DNA of 64,000 nucleotides, taken from positions 184,262 to 248,261 of the forward strand of contig JACTVC010000011.1 of NCBI GenBank assembly GCA_018417955.1, given 5' to 3'. This document shows positions 42,200 through 53,454 of this stretch, one piece after another. A program made the position numbers and the translations under genes. The DNA comes from Laccaria trichodermophora. Lineage: Eukaryota > Basidiomycota > Agaricomycetes > Agaricales > Hydnangiaceae. Under the pieces are notes generated by a model, which had not been told where the DNA came from, did not search any database, and was given only the letters and a program-made list of their open reading frames with translations. Each line of letters begins with the position of its first letter. Within the stretch, counting starts at the first letter, position 1.

Positions 42200-45100
42200 T
42201 CAAGGTCTTGTCTGTCTTGCCAAAGTATTGAAGAGTTCAACCAGTCGATCAGCTTCAAACTGAGCCAGGGTCACGTTCTTATCAATCGTCAACGACTCAG
42301 TCAAGGCGGGAAATGTCGTAGCTCCATATCCTTGAAGAGAGTTAGTGTACTCTGTTGCCAACGGACGCAAATGGTTCGTACCAAGCCATTTCCCGGGTGC
42401 CACACCGAGATGTTTGTACCATTCCCTGTCCTTAATGCCTCCCTCAGAGATAAACCCCCGCTCGAAGGCCTTTAATTTCTTGTTGGCACTGGATACACGC
42501 TTTGCAGCTTTGATGAGTTTGGAAATGGGGAAAGGACGATGGCCGATTTCTTCAGTAGAGTGACCAGCAAGTTCATTGCCAGCACCCGTGTTATGGATGT
42601 CAATATCGAGATAACGTATCCATTCCTCGAGGTGTTGCAACGCCCCTTCCGGGGGCTGAACTCCAAAGACGCCCTTGATCCAGTCTCGTACACGCCGCCA
42701 AAGTTGATTTTGGTTCTTGCATTGGTAGCTAGGTAGGGCCGCAAGAATTTTTCTGAATTTCGCTTCTGCTTTGAGTTTCTCTTTGTCTAGCTTGAAGCTA
42801 GCAATCTGCAGTTTTTTAACTGAGTGTCTTAAGGGCGCGAAATCCACAGCCTTGTTGGAAATCGACAACTGAAGAAGGACATTTTCAACCCTGTCATAGA
42901 TGTAAATTCGACGTGGCAAGAACCTAGAAACAAATGCTAACTGGTCAAGGTAATCATCGAGCTCCAGGGCGTATTGAGTTGTGTTGAGCGGAACAATGAT
43001 AGAATCGATCAAACGTAGCCCGACAAGGCCCAAATGTCTGGCAACGGCAACCTGTGACGGGTCAGCGTCACCAATCACCAGACGAGCGAACCACCCACAT
43101 GACGATGGAAACCTGGATCGCCATAGACTTCCTGCCATCTCTGAGAGTCGTAAATGGAATGGTAGTGGTAGATTGCATCAGAAGGTGTGAATGCGAAGCC
43201 TTCATCAGAGCTTGCAACCTATCCAAGTATAAGGACCTGTAAGAGGAAAGAAGTATCAAGCGCACCCCAAGTCGCTGCAAAAACACTGTAAAGTCACTTC
43301 CGCTCCCCAGAGGTAGAATCTCTGTGTCCGACGCCCGCTTCTTCTTCTCTGTCAGTTCGTAGGTCGCCAGATACTCTGCATCGATGGTGGGAAGGGGTGA
43401 CAAGCCGTCAAAGCTACCCCTGTATGGGCCGTCATCCTCTCGTGCATCCCATAAAGTCTTACCAGGAATAGTGGGGTGTGGTATATCAAGGGCAGCGTTT
43501 TTGAGAAGATGTGCAAGTGATGGGGAAGCGCTGGCAGTCCAGCGAGAGCCTGCCACAGACACATCAACGTTCAAATAGGCCACAACATGCTCTGCGATCC
43601 AGGATGGGAAATCTTCTCCCCATTCTGTGCTACCAATAAGCCCGTACTGAAGGCATGAAGGTCAAAAAAACGACATAAACGGGAAGTTCAGCGCTCACCT
43701 CCTCAGCGTCCCAGCTGGCAAAGACAACTATGACACCTAGATCAGTTACTTGAAGCAATGCGAATATTGAAAAAGATCACTTGTTCTCAATGGCTTCCAG
43801 CCTTTTCTCAAGAGAGCACCAAACCCTCGGATTATTTCATGGAGAGAAATAGTGCCACTCGTTGGGTCAGCTGCTCCCATAACCCAAGCATCGCGGTGAC
43901 AACCGATGACAACAACCTCGTTCTTGATGTGACCAGGAATAGAAGCCATAGTGTTCCAGATAGGAGTAACCTTCGTATCAACTATTCAAAAAACGGCAGA
44001 GTCGTCAGAAAAAGTTCTGCTTGACCCTTATCTCTCTTACCATGGTTGACTAGTCTAACAAGAGTGTCACTAACTTTCCCACTGAGTCGCTTCCTGCCGT
44101 AAGAATCTGAGCCCAAGTATATGTCCCCAATCTCTTCAAGAAGACGTTCTGCATTCGCCCAGGATATGGGTAAACTGGGAATTTTCGGGATATTGCCACC
44201 TTTGGTGCGGTCGGAGTTCTCGTAGGCTGGATATCCTGGAGTGGTTGGATCACCAGGATACAAAGAGAGATATTCGACGCTTCCACGTTGAACAGCTGTT
44301 GGGTTCCTTGCTGGTCCTGCAGGATAAGGCGCATAACCATTCTTCACTGTAACGAAGCCATCATCGCGAGGGTCGGAGTAAATCAAGACGCCTGCTGCTC
44401 CTAGATCTTCTGCACCTTTCACCTACAAAATTCAGGTATCTGTAATGTAGATGGAATGACACCATAACTTACCTTCAGACCCCTGAAAATGCCACCGTAT
44501 CGCGTAATGACTATCTTCCCAGTGAAGTTAACCCCTTGAGAAACAAGCTTCTCGTAATCCTGCATAAAAGAAATAAGCTGCCAAGCTGCACGATTCCTAA
44601 TGGGCGCTTACTTCCTTCAAGCCATAATTTGCATATACGAGCTGTCCAGTGACATCTCCATCGCAGCTAAAGCCGTGCCAGGTGGGAACAGCGTCCTTAT
44701 ATTTATGCGCTTCTTCGTCGCGTGGGTCGCCATCCTCCACAAGGTCGGCAGTCCAGATAGTCTCACCCTGAGATCCAAGAATCTGTAAACTACGATCCAG
44801 CGGCGTGTTCATTACTGGGTAATAGATGTCAATCCAAGCGGTCGGCTTGGATGGTGCATCAGACGTCGTGAGCAGAAGCGTCGAATTCCTCGACTCCGAA
44901 GAGCCAGCGGGAAAGATGGGAATTGACGAAGGTGCAGATATGCCGAATTCAGTCTGAAAAAGCTGAAGGAGTACTTTTGCGTCTTCGAAATCTTCAATTG
45001 AACCCGCAAGATGAGGGTGGGTCGCATATGCTCGTGATGCTGCGAGGGCACTTTCTGGGTTAGGTATGGAGCTAAACAACAGAGTCAGTTGCTGAAAGCT

Positions 45101-45392
45101 TCCCCTGTACTAATTGAACTCACAGAAAGAGTTTCTCGCGTTCTGCAGTCGTTAGGCGGTGAGATATCTGGTTGTCATCCTGATGACCAGATTCAGAAAC
45201 ATGGTATATCCAGCCCGGGACGACGGCTTTAGCGAGGAGGAGCAAGACCAAAATCAACGTATATCGGAACAAAGGAGTGAATCTATGGGGGCGAGTTTGG
45301 CGTGAAGTCGAGTCTGTGACAGGACGAGGTATGTTGTTGGGCACGCCTTTGAGAATGTCGTTGGGCACGCGCTTGAGGTTGTCCTCCGGCAT
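42200..45392 (-). CDS. Glutamate carboxypeptidase II-like M28 metallopeptidase, type II membrane protein
   Basis: Zinc peptidase related to PSMA/NAALADase and yeast VPS70/TRE proteins. The ATG at 45392 gives MPEDNLKRVPNDILKGVPNN, a cytoplasmic tail with a repeated VPN(D/N)I motif, then one helix YTLILVLLLLAKAVVPGWIY. The protease-associated domain follows (VYANYGLKE, AEDLGAAGVLIYSDPRDDG). The M28 domain shows metal ligands in VVVIGCHRDAWVMGAADPTS, the DAEE region near 43650, LNVDVSVAG and IYHYHSIYDSQRW. After it comes a TFR-type dimerisation domain ending near 42200. All expected ligands are visible, so it is probably an active peptidase, unlike transferrin-receptor relatives. Confidence 0.88.
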
Positions 45393-45504
45393 ATCAGTGT
45401 TCCTCTGTGGGAGGGTCGGAACTCGCCATTGCTAATTACATGAGGATGCACATGGTGCTTGGCTCCGCAGCCTCGGCTATTATTTACTACATGCTGGATC
45501 CACC

Positions 45505-47584
45505 ATGCCTTTACTCAATTTCAACTTAGTGTTACGCGTAGCGACTGTTGTATTGCCTCTTTCTCTTATCGTATTTCTGTACGAACGCGCCCTTGTTCCT
45601 TTGTATGGCACCGGGCCTACTACGTTTCTCCTCAACAAGGTCATCCTCTGCGCCATCCTGGTCTCGGCTCTACAACCATGTAGAATTTCTACGTCGAACA
45701 CTTGGCTTTTCACTGCTGTCGCACTCACCCTTGCGCCAAATGCCACTTATTGGACTGCAGTTTGGACCTCAAGATTCTTGAAGGATCCCGTCCTCGGTCC
45801 AGCTCTTACGCATGCTTTAGTCTTGGGCCCACTGGTGTTTGTGCTGGCCACTTCCAGCATCCACGATGTGACTTATCTGCTGGGTCTTTTTATTCCTATC
45901 TCACACTTTTAACAGGACAGGATACGGCCGGCTCCCATCACACGGCGTCTTATAAAATCCGCGAGTATTTATGTGTCCGTCATTGGGCTTGCTCAGCGTT
46001 TATGGCCACGACTATCAGCCCTAGCCATTATTTCCGAGAGCCAGATAGTGAGTCGGACTTGTTTTCGTGTCTCAAAGTTGTTGACCGTTATTGTAGTTTT
46101 TGGCTTTCGCCGGCACATCGTGTGCCGTGTGGATTATGAAGTTGCTACCAACACTGAACAAAGACACCGTCAAATCGAGGAGACACATTCCCCGGCACAA
46201 GGCTTCGTCCGCGTTGCAAGTAAAATGTATTCCATTGATTGTCTTTGGCGCTGTATGGTGGTCCATCTCGCCTCATCTTGCTAACCCTGTCTTGCCTCAC
46301 CCTCTACCCCAACCATTTACACACCCGACCTACCCTCTCCAGATCCTCTCTGCAGTGCAATCTGTGACTGGCCTAATTACAGTAGCAGAATGGCTACCAC
46401 TTCCGTCTCAGATTGGAAACGACCAAGAAATGCATTCAGTACGCTATCTTCGCGCATCCCATTCGCTTTTAGGCGGTGTTTGGACGCGAAGCAAAGTTCA
46501 GACATTGGATGGCGTCCTTCCAGTCAGCGATTCACTTGGGACCCCGCTGGGTGATTCTATCTACAGCACTTTTGTGCTACAAGAAGCTGTACGCCTTGTA
46601 AATAGCACGGAGGTGGGAAAATGGGGAAAATGGTCAAATGTTCTTATAATGTGGGTTTATGCCGACTTGCTCTGCTACATATTTCAACAGGCTGTAGTGG
46701 CCTCGGCACAGGTATCTCGGCGACATCTTTCATTCGGCATGATATCTCAGCGACTATTGTTGAAATCGATCCAGCTGTCTATGTGGCTGCACGAACATAC
46801 TTCGGCCTGCCAGATCCAGGACCTGGAAATGTTTTTCTAGAAGATGCCCGATCATGGGTGAATCGGAGACGAGCTGACATTAGTACTGGCGTCGATGTCC
46901 CCCTTTTCGACATCGTTGTACACGATTGCTTCTCTGGGGGAGGTGTGCCTGAACACCTTTTTACTACAAAGTTCTGGGAAGACCTGAAGGCAACCATGCA
47001 GACGGAGGGCATTGTTGTTGTGGTCAGTGAGAGTCCTCATCTAAGAAGCTCTTATCGTTAATGTGGTCATACTTAGAACTTTGCGGGCATCATTCATTCC
47101 GAGTCCTCCAAATTGATCACAAATACGCTTGAAAGAAGCTTCCCTCAATGTCGAGCATTCCATGATATGTCCGAAGACTTGCCAGAGGAGAAATATGACA
47201 CAGAATTTGTTAACTTGGTAAACCTCCCTTATCTTTCCGAGTCACCAACTTACTTCGCATGTATCGTTTGCAGGTTTTATTCTGCACGCTGTCGTCTTCG
47301 CCTTTGACCTTCCGCCAACCGAAAAGTTCCGATTATCTCGGGTCGTACTTGCGGAAGTATGTTTTCGAAAGTCTTGCTGAGCGCGAAGTCAATCTGGCTT
47401 CGATACGAGACCCCAATGAAAAATATATTTTAACGGACAAAAACAATTCTTTGGGAAAGCTACAAGAACAGCAAGGAGCACACCACTGGGAAGGTATGTC
47501 TTGTATCTTCAGTTTCCTGTGCACCTTTAAACGGCACTAGTTATGCGCCAAGTTCTCCCCGACGTCCATTGGGAAACTTACTAG
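45505..47584 (+). CDS. Membrane-anchored spermidine-synthase-like protein
   Basis: The ATG at 45505 stands in TCCACC context and opens MPLLNFNLVLRVATVVLPLS. The N-terminal half has about six membrane segments (ATVVLPLSLIVFLYERALVP, TTFLLNKVILCAILVSA, THALVLGPLVFVLATS and others). The C-terminal half has a spermidine synthase/methyltransferase fold: DGVLPVSDSLGTPLGDSIYS, the AdoMet-type loop VLIIGLGTGISATSFIRH, TIVEIDPAVYVAARTYFGLP, VFLEDARSWV and FDIVVHDCFSGGGVPEHLF. The 3' end is spliced to HHWEVMRQVLPDVHWETY with TAG at 47582-47584. A late exon is read as VLFCTLSSSPLTFRQPKSSD rather than the alternative frame. Whether it makes polyamines is unknown; the substrate is not predictable from sequence. 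Confidence 0.82.
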
Positions 47585-47708
47585 ACCCTGCCTTGGACTC
47601 CTGTTGGTAGTAGGATATATTGATGTCATGACAAGAAATATCGTTTGGCACATAAGTAAAGGACGCCAACTCACAATGTGTGGGGAGAACAGACACAAGG
47701 GGTCAAGA

Positions 47709-49361
47709 TTATGGTGGTGCATCTCGCGATTGTGTAGGAGGAGCGTTTACTTTGTTTTCAAGCTCTAGCATCTGACAAAATGCCTCCGTCTGAGGATTGG
47801 TATACCATGGTGCTGGTAGGACGTCAAGACAGAGAAGCACGGCGGGCGCTTAAAAACTCACGTTGCTGATTTCTCGCCGCGCCCTCGTTCCCTGGTCCTG
47901 GGGCTGTCGGAATGAAACGTTGGTGCTCTGAGACAAGTAGAGCATCGCCAGTGACATTTTTTGAAACCCATTCAAACTCTTTTGAGACCATATCCCTTGC
48001 TTCTGCCTCTGGTGGGAAAGGCCGCTGGTGTCGTGTCGTCGACAGCCACGGGTGAAACGCACGCGTGATAGCGAGCCATTCTGGATCGAATGTTAGAAGT
48101 GGTGGTTGGCGAAATTCTTCGGTTGGCAGGGTAATTATCTGGCTCCAAGTGAGTAGCCAGCAAGAAGGACGAGAACGAAATCTACCTCGAGAAATTGTCG
48201 ATTCGGCAAACATTTGTCGAGTGCAAGAAATTTGGTGGTCGCACATGGAGGTGGAGGGAGTAGAGGAACTTCTACATCTTCCTCTTCATCGTCCAGCAAG
48301 ATTTCATCAGGATTCCGAGGAATGGAATTTTTTCCTTCCTCGACTTGATCATCTTCAATAGATATCTCATCAGGATTTTGAACTGCCGCGGGGGGAAGGG
48401 GTCGATCCTGGTGAAATACCGTTGCCTCGTATCGGGCGTGTAGATGTGCCGAGAACCACCACTCCGGTTGCAAGGTCCTCAAAAGACCCATCAGAGGGGG
48501 TGACCCAAGTTTTCCAGAATTAATATCCTCTCTGAGGAAGCTTTTGCGACGTAACAAGCCCGCAAGATCACCATATTGTTCGACTGACTGCGGCCAGTCG
48601 TGAGAGAGGAAAATGCGGGGATTCGATAGCTGCAAGGCAAATTCAGATACGGAACAGAAAAAATGAAGATAAACAAACCAGAGACAGCCGCCTGACATTG
48701 TATTCTCTGATGTGGTATATGCTTCTGATGGAACTCGCGTCGTATGGTACCTTTTCGTGATTACCTACCACACTTTGAGTGATAGAAGGGTCGTATGAAT
48801 ATGGCTCACCCAATTTAAAATCGTGCATTTTGTAAATCCCAGAAGCACCTGCAATGCGAATTCCGTTGACCTGTACACATCCTGCATGACCCAGAAAGTA
48901 TATATTGGGTGCTAGCCACCCTCCATGATATCTTGGAGTTATCAGAAGAGCCGGGTGAATCAGAAAAAAATCACATACAATTCCCACATATAATTGGATG
49001 CTTCATGGTTCCCTCCAATTACGATAGTCAAGATGGGGGCCTCTTTTTCGCAAGTGTAGTATCTACGAGGATCAAGGTGTGAGAGCCAGAGGAGATCGAT
49101 CTATTTGACCAGCTACTTGTGAAAAGTTTGAAGAGCCTTGTACTTATTGGGGACAGCCATGCATTGCAGGTCTTGATAGTTGCGTACGGCTTGAAAATCT
49201 CCACAAATTAAGAGAAGATCGACGGTGTATCCATTTTTTAATTCGAGATTCTTAATGTGCTGATAAATGGCATCCAATTCTCCATGGCAGCAGCCTTCTA
49301 TTGCTATCTGGTGCCCCACGTAAGTAATAAGGTATCTGGTAGGACCTTGATATACCTTCAT
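47709..49361 (-). CDS. DBR1: RNA lariat debranching enzyme
   Basis: Hydrolyses the 2'-5' bond of excised intron lariats in the nucleus. The start is a six-base coding exon (ATGAAG, 49361-49356) joined over an intron to [18 protein letters not shown], giving the invariant [14 protein letters not shown] opening. Metallophosphoesterase motifs follow: [29 protein letters not shown], the region [33 protein letters not shown] and [17 protein letters not shown]. The C-terminal part includes [15 protein letters not shown] and, after a last intron, [20 protein letters not shown], ending at TAA 47711-47709. The GDFQ, NHE, HDW and AHLH metal motifs are all intact. Confidence 0.95.
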
Positions 49362-49498
49362 GTTGTGGTTGAGGTGATTGCAAGGTGATTGAAGCAATTT
49401 ACATAACTGCAACGGGCGAGGAGCTTATTGACAACAGCCGTATACAGAGCGCCTACACAGGCTACAGATCAACTTGGCAAGCCATAACGTCGATACGC

Positions 49499-51875
49499 AT
49501 GTCTGAGAGCTTGCGTTTGTCCTCCACCTCCACGTCTGGGACATCCGCCGGTAGGGTTTCATCAATATCCAGGCCAGATTGGCCCTGGGCTGCAACCACA
49601 TTCAGTCCACGCACATCCCAGTCTTCTTTGCATCCTCACAGCTCGAGTTTACAAAGTGGCTGGGATCCCAGGTCTGTCTCATCTCCAAACAGCATCAGCA
49701 GTTCCTCTGCGAGTCATTTGTGGCGTTCCACTGCCACACCCAACATGGTTACCACAGGTTTTGTGCAAGGAGAGTCAACGCGTCAGTGGACCTTCATGGT
49801 CAGTGCTCCTATACTTGATCTGATATCTCTGACGGCTCAATAATCTTATTTAGGGCTTTGAATGGGCCGTTCGTGATGTTCATAAACTACGAGACTTCGT
49901 TGAAGGCATAGAACAACCGTCTTCCTCAGCGGGGCAATCTCAGGTTATTGCTGATGATTTCGAAATTCTTAGACAATCCCCAATGATGGGGGACAGCAAA
50001 TTCAAGTTGGAAATAGGTGAGCCTCCAGCCATACGGATAATAATACCCATTAACAAGTTGTATAGCTCCTATCATGCGTGAAGGAAATTCCACGCCCTCT
50101 TCACAGTCCTTCTTGTCTCTCTACGTCACCTCATTAATGATGGACTACGCTCAAGGAGATTATGAAACGTCAGCTTCGATGATGGCGGGCATAAAATGCC
50201 AGGACGACAGAATTGGGGAGAGGGGCGCTCGACCAGACTGGGTGTGGGAGTTCTGGCAGAACAATTGGGTGTTCCGACAAGAAAGCGAAGTTTGGGGTAA
50301 GCAACAATCTTTTTTCACTTCCTTCTCCAATATTTACTTTCACATCAAGAATGTCCACTTCCTTCTCTCTCCAGTTTGTTGGAAAATCAAAGAATCCGTG
50401 AGACAGACTCCTTGGTGATCTGTGTGCAAATTCACAGTCCTATCGGCCCTTCGATTCCCCAGCAACCATCCGTATATTACGTTCCGCGAGATCTTCTCGA
50501 TGGCCTTGAAGCTTCCCTGGATAATCCTAGTAGGTTTTGCATAATTTGTCTGCAACATTTATTTACGCAACATCAATCTGTAGACACTGGTGACGTCCGT
50601 TTCGTATGTTTGGAGCGATTGGCGGTTGAGGCGTCATCAAGCCCGACGGATGCTACATCTCACCGCTCCGCATCTTCTGTGTCATCGCAATCCTTATTTC
50701 CCTCTCAAATGACAGCTCGCAAACGCATAATTTATGCTCATTCTGATATTCTTACACGGAGATCAGAATATTTTGCCTCGATGCTTTCGTCTTCATTTTC
50801 AGAGAATTCTGCCCCGACATCAGGGGAAAGGAAGCTTTACACTGTTATTGTTGAAGAAGCCGATTACGAGACCATATACTGGCTTCTCAAGTTTTGCTAC
50901 GCAAATTGGCTTTTATTCAAACAAAATGACGATCCTAGAGCTGCAGTTGATGGGGTAGGTGCTGGTCGAAGTGCAAAATGGCTCAACTCTGGCGACAACG
51001 ATTGGGATTGGAAAACCTTTCATAGAGGTGGCAATGATATCGGCGATACACGAAGCATTGCAAGCGGTGATAGTCTCTCCCCAGGTGGCGGTATGAGTCG
51101 GTCTACAAGTGCTAAATCAGAGGCGTATCAGGCTGGCAGCACTCCAACGACTCCATCCCACATATCTAGCTCTGGCCCACGGACCGCACCATCCAAACCT
51201 ATTACAAGTGCTTCTATCAGCGTCCGGCCTGTCCAGCCACCGTCATCCCGCCGCGCTGGGCCATCCGGATTATCGTCCACGGGTGGTCCCAGCAGCCCTT
51301 CCTCGATACCTAGATCTAAAGCTGTTCCAGTCCCACCATCGACAAACTTCCCGCCATCATCACGGTATCCCGTTTCACCTAGCTCAACGAGGCAGTGTCA
51401 CTCGAAGGTATCGTCGACACCAGACCCTCATCCTCATCCAACACCAGCACTATCACCTGCTTCTGCTCTATCGATGTACCAAGTAGCACATCGATACGCA
51501 ATGCCAGGTCTTGCCACTCTCGCTCTGGAGCACATAATGTCCACGATAACACCACAGTCATGTTTTGCGATGCTTCTTGCGACCACAGTATGGGACGAGT
51601 TGCACTCCCTTGTGGAGGTGGGTTGTTTCCGCAAATCTTGATTTGATTGACTCATTTCACAAAAGGATTACGTCATTGATAAATGGGATGAAGTATCACT
51701 ATCAGCAGAATTTGAACAATGCTGCGAAGAGGTCGCAGCTGGAGAGTAAGTTGGTCGCCCAACTTCAACGCAACGTCGCTCATCGGCTTTCATTCACAGA
51801 TGGGGACAAGACGGTGGAAAGAATCTAATGGCCGTGTTCAGGCGCCTCCGCTCACCTGCCACAACGGCGGCATAG
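49499..51875 (+). CDS. BTB/POZ protein with MATH-like N-terminal region
   Basis: Fungal BTB protein, perhaps a cullin-3 adaptor. The ATG at 49499 gives MSESLRLSSTSTSGTSAGRV and a Ser-rich start. A TRAF/MATH-like section follows: GESTRQWTFMGFEWAVRDVH, KLRDFVEGIEQ and SFLSLYVTSLMMDY. The BTB core is RKRIIYAHSDILTRRSEYFA, SMLSSSFSEN and YETIYWLLKFCYANW. It is interrupted by a Ser/Pro-rich insert of about 170 residues before resuming at MYQVAHRYAMPGLATLALEH, STITPQSCFAMLLATTVWDE and DYVIDKWDEV. Splicing the last two introns gives the end FRRLRSPATTAA with TAG at 51873-51875. The cullin link is inference from the fold. Confidence 0.82.
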
Positions 51876-52017
51876 ATGCAATTCTCCTCTTTCTTTGGCT
51901 GGAAAGGACCGTATATCCGTTGACCACGCTATGATTGTCTATGGCATCATACGCAGATAACCTTATATTCGTTGGATACCAATGAATGACACATCAGTTG
52001 TCCAGTGTTAACATGTC

Positions 52018-53361
52018 AAATCATCAACATCCCAGATTCCGTAGATGCCCCAGACAGCCTGATATCCTAAATCTCAATTCGTATGCCCATTACAAACGAC
52101 CATACTTACCTGATCGTCACAGGATTGTGGAGATTTTATATATCGACCGTGGATTGTTGCAGGCGCAGTCGAACAAAGTTTCATCCAGTCTTCGCCCTTC
52201 TTGATGCCCCAAAGACGTGATTTGAATCGCTACATTGGGCAAAGTCAGATAAATCATGCAAATCAGCGGCACAAAGCTCGTACTCGGAGACCTGATCCTT
52301 TGGCAGCGCATCCCTGTACACGAGCTATGAGCAACGATGCGAGTCTTCCCTGCCGTGTATTGTACTCGCCATGTCCACGAAACTCCCCCAGTATGGCAAA
52401 CAGCCAGGTTCGCCGACATTGACGGCCCAATATCCCGTCACGGCACCGAACGGCCACTATAGAAGTGCGAACACGTCAGGACTGCAACCGTACTTGTACC
52501 CAAGACAGACCTTTTTTTCGCAACGCGTGGGCGACTCAAATAGAGTGTTGTGGATCGTCGCTTGTGTGTTCTGGCAAGCGTCTCTCCAGTTGGTGAAAAA
52601 TGGTGTCTTCTGCAATTTGGCACTGTATTCTCGTGTTCCATATGCCAAGCAGACTTCGCTTCCCTGAGGCACGTCCCAATACACGCCCCGCTGTCTCCAG
52701 CCTTTCTTTGTTTTCGTGGCGTTTTCCTTGATGTGTGGGTTTTTCCAAGATCCCCTCTCATCCATACCCTTGAAGAATTGGATCGTAAGACCTACGAAGC
52801 CTTTCAAACCCTATACTTAGCACCTTTTCGTGAATCACCGGTATCTTGATAGACTTGGTGATGTTGAAAACCAGCAGAAGTACCGGGATGGCGAAAAAGA
52901 GCAGGAACAAGAGTACGATCGTCACGATCGCTCGTTTCGTCCCTTTGTCTTCATCGAGGGTTACCGATATAAGTCTCGAATTTTCATTTGCGTAGCTATT
53001 CAGTGCTTCAGTTGAGCTTGAACGCGACAATAGAGTCCCTAACCTTGTCGCGTAGTTGGGAAGGTGGTAAGTTCGACCACCCGATCTACAGAAGCATAAG
53101 TAGTGAGCATATTTCAACATACCTCCACCGGTACAAACCCATTATCTTTGGAGTTGCTCGAGTTTGAACCATGAAACGAGTATGATGGGTTGGGACTATC
53201 AAAAATTCAAATGTCAGTTGAGTTGTGGAAGTCTAGGAAGAATATTTTTTGCTTGGTGGAAATCTTCCTAGACAGCATCTGTGAACAAGTTTGGAATGTT
53301 TTTCTGAAGAATGAAGAATGGTTGCTTACAGGTCGTGTTTGGAGTACCGTTTATATGACAT
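52018..53361 (-). CDS. Type II membrane protein with two tandem cysteine/tryptophan modules
   Basis: Family not named. Exon 1 gives MSYKRYSKHDL and joins to PNPSYSFHGSNSSNSKDNGF, then IGWSNLPPSQLRDK. A helix KRAIVTIVLLFLLFFAIPVL marks the signal anchor. The outer part holds two related modules of about 75 residues. Module 1: SEVCLAYGTREYSAKLQK, NWRDACQNTQATIH, FESPTRCEKK, GYWAVNVGEPGC. Module 2: VQGCAAKGSGLRRFKSRLWG, DWMKLCSTAPATIH, IKSPQSCDDQ, GIWDVDDLTC. Each has four cysteines in matching positions, suggesting two disulfides per module. The end is TAA 52020-52018. The piece from RDK to the helix exon does not join in frame: I find a one-base mismatch and no suitable splice pair. Divergent from the next gene, with 93 bp between starts. 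Confidence 0.72.
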
Positions 53362-53454
53362 ACGCGTCGAGAGTGCGTCGCGCGCATGTTACGGGCTCAC
53401 TCCGCGAACGTCGATCGGGCGATCATTTTCGGATGCAATGAGCGGAATCAAACC

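Noticed and set aside
47259..47540. Possible frameshift in the spermidine-synthase-like gene
   Set aside because: Two frames looked plausible (FILHAVVFAFDLPP and VLFCTLSSSPLTFRQ). The second continues without a break into the conserved tail, so no frameshift is needed.
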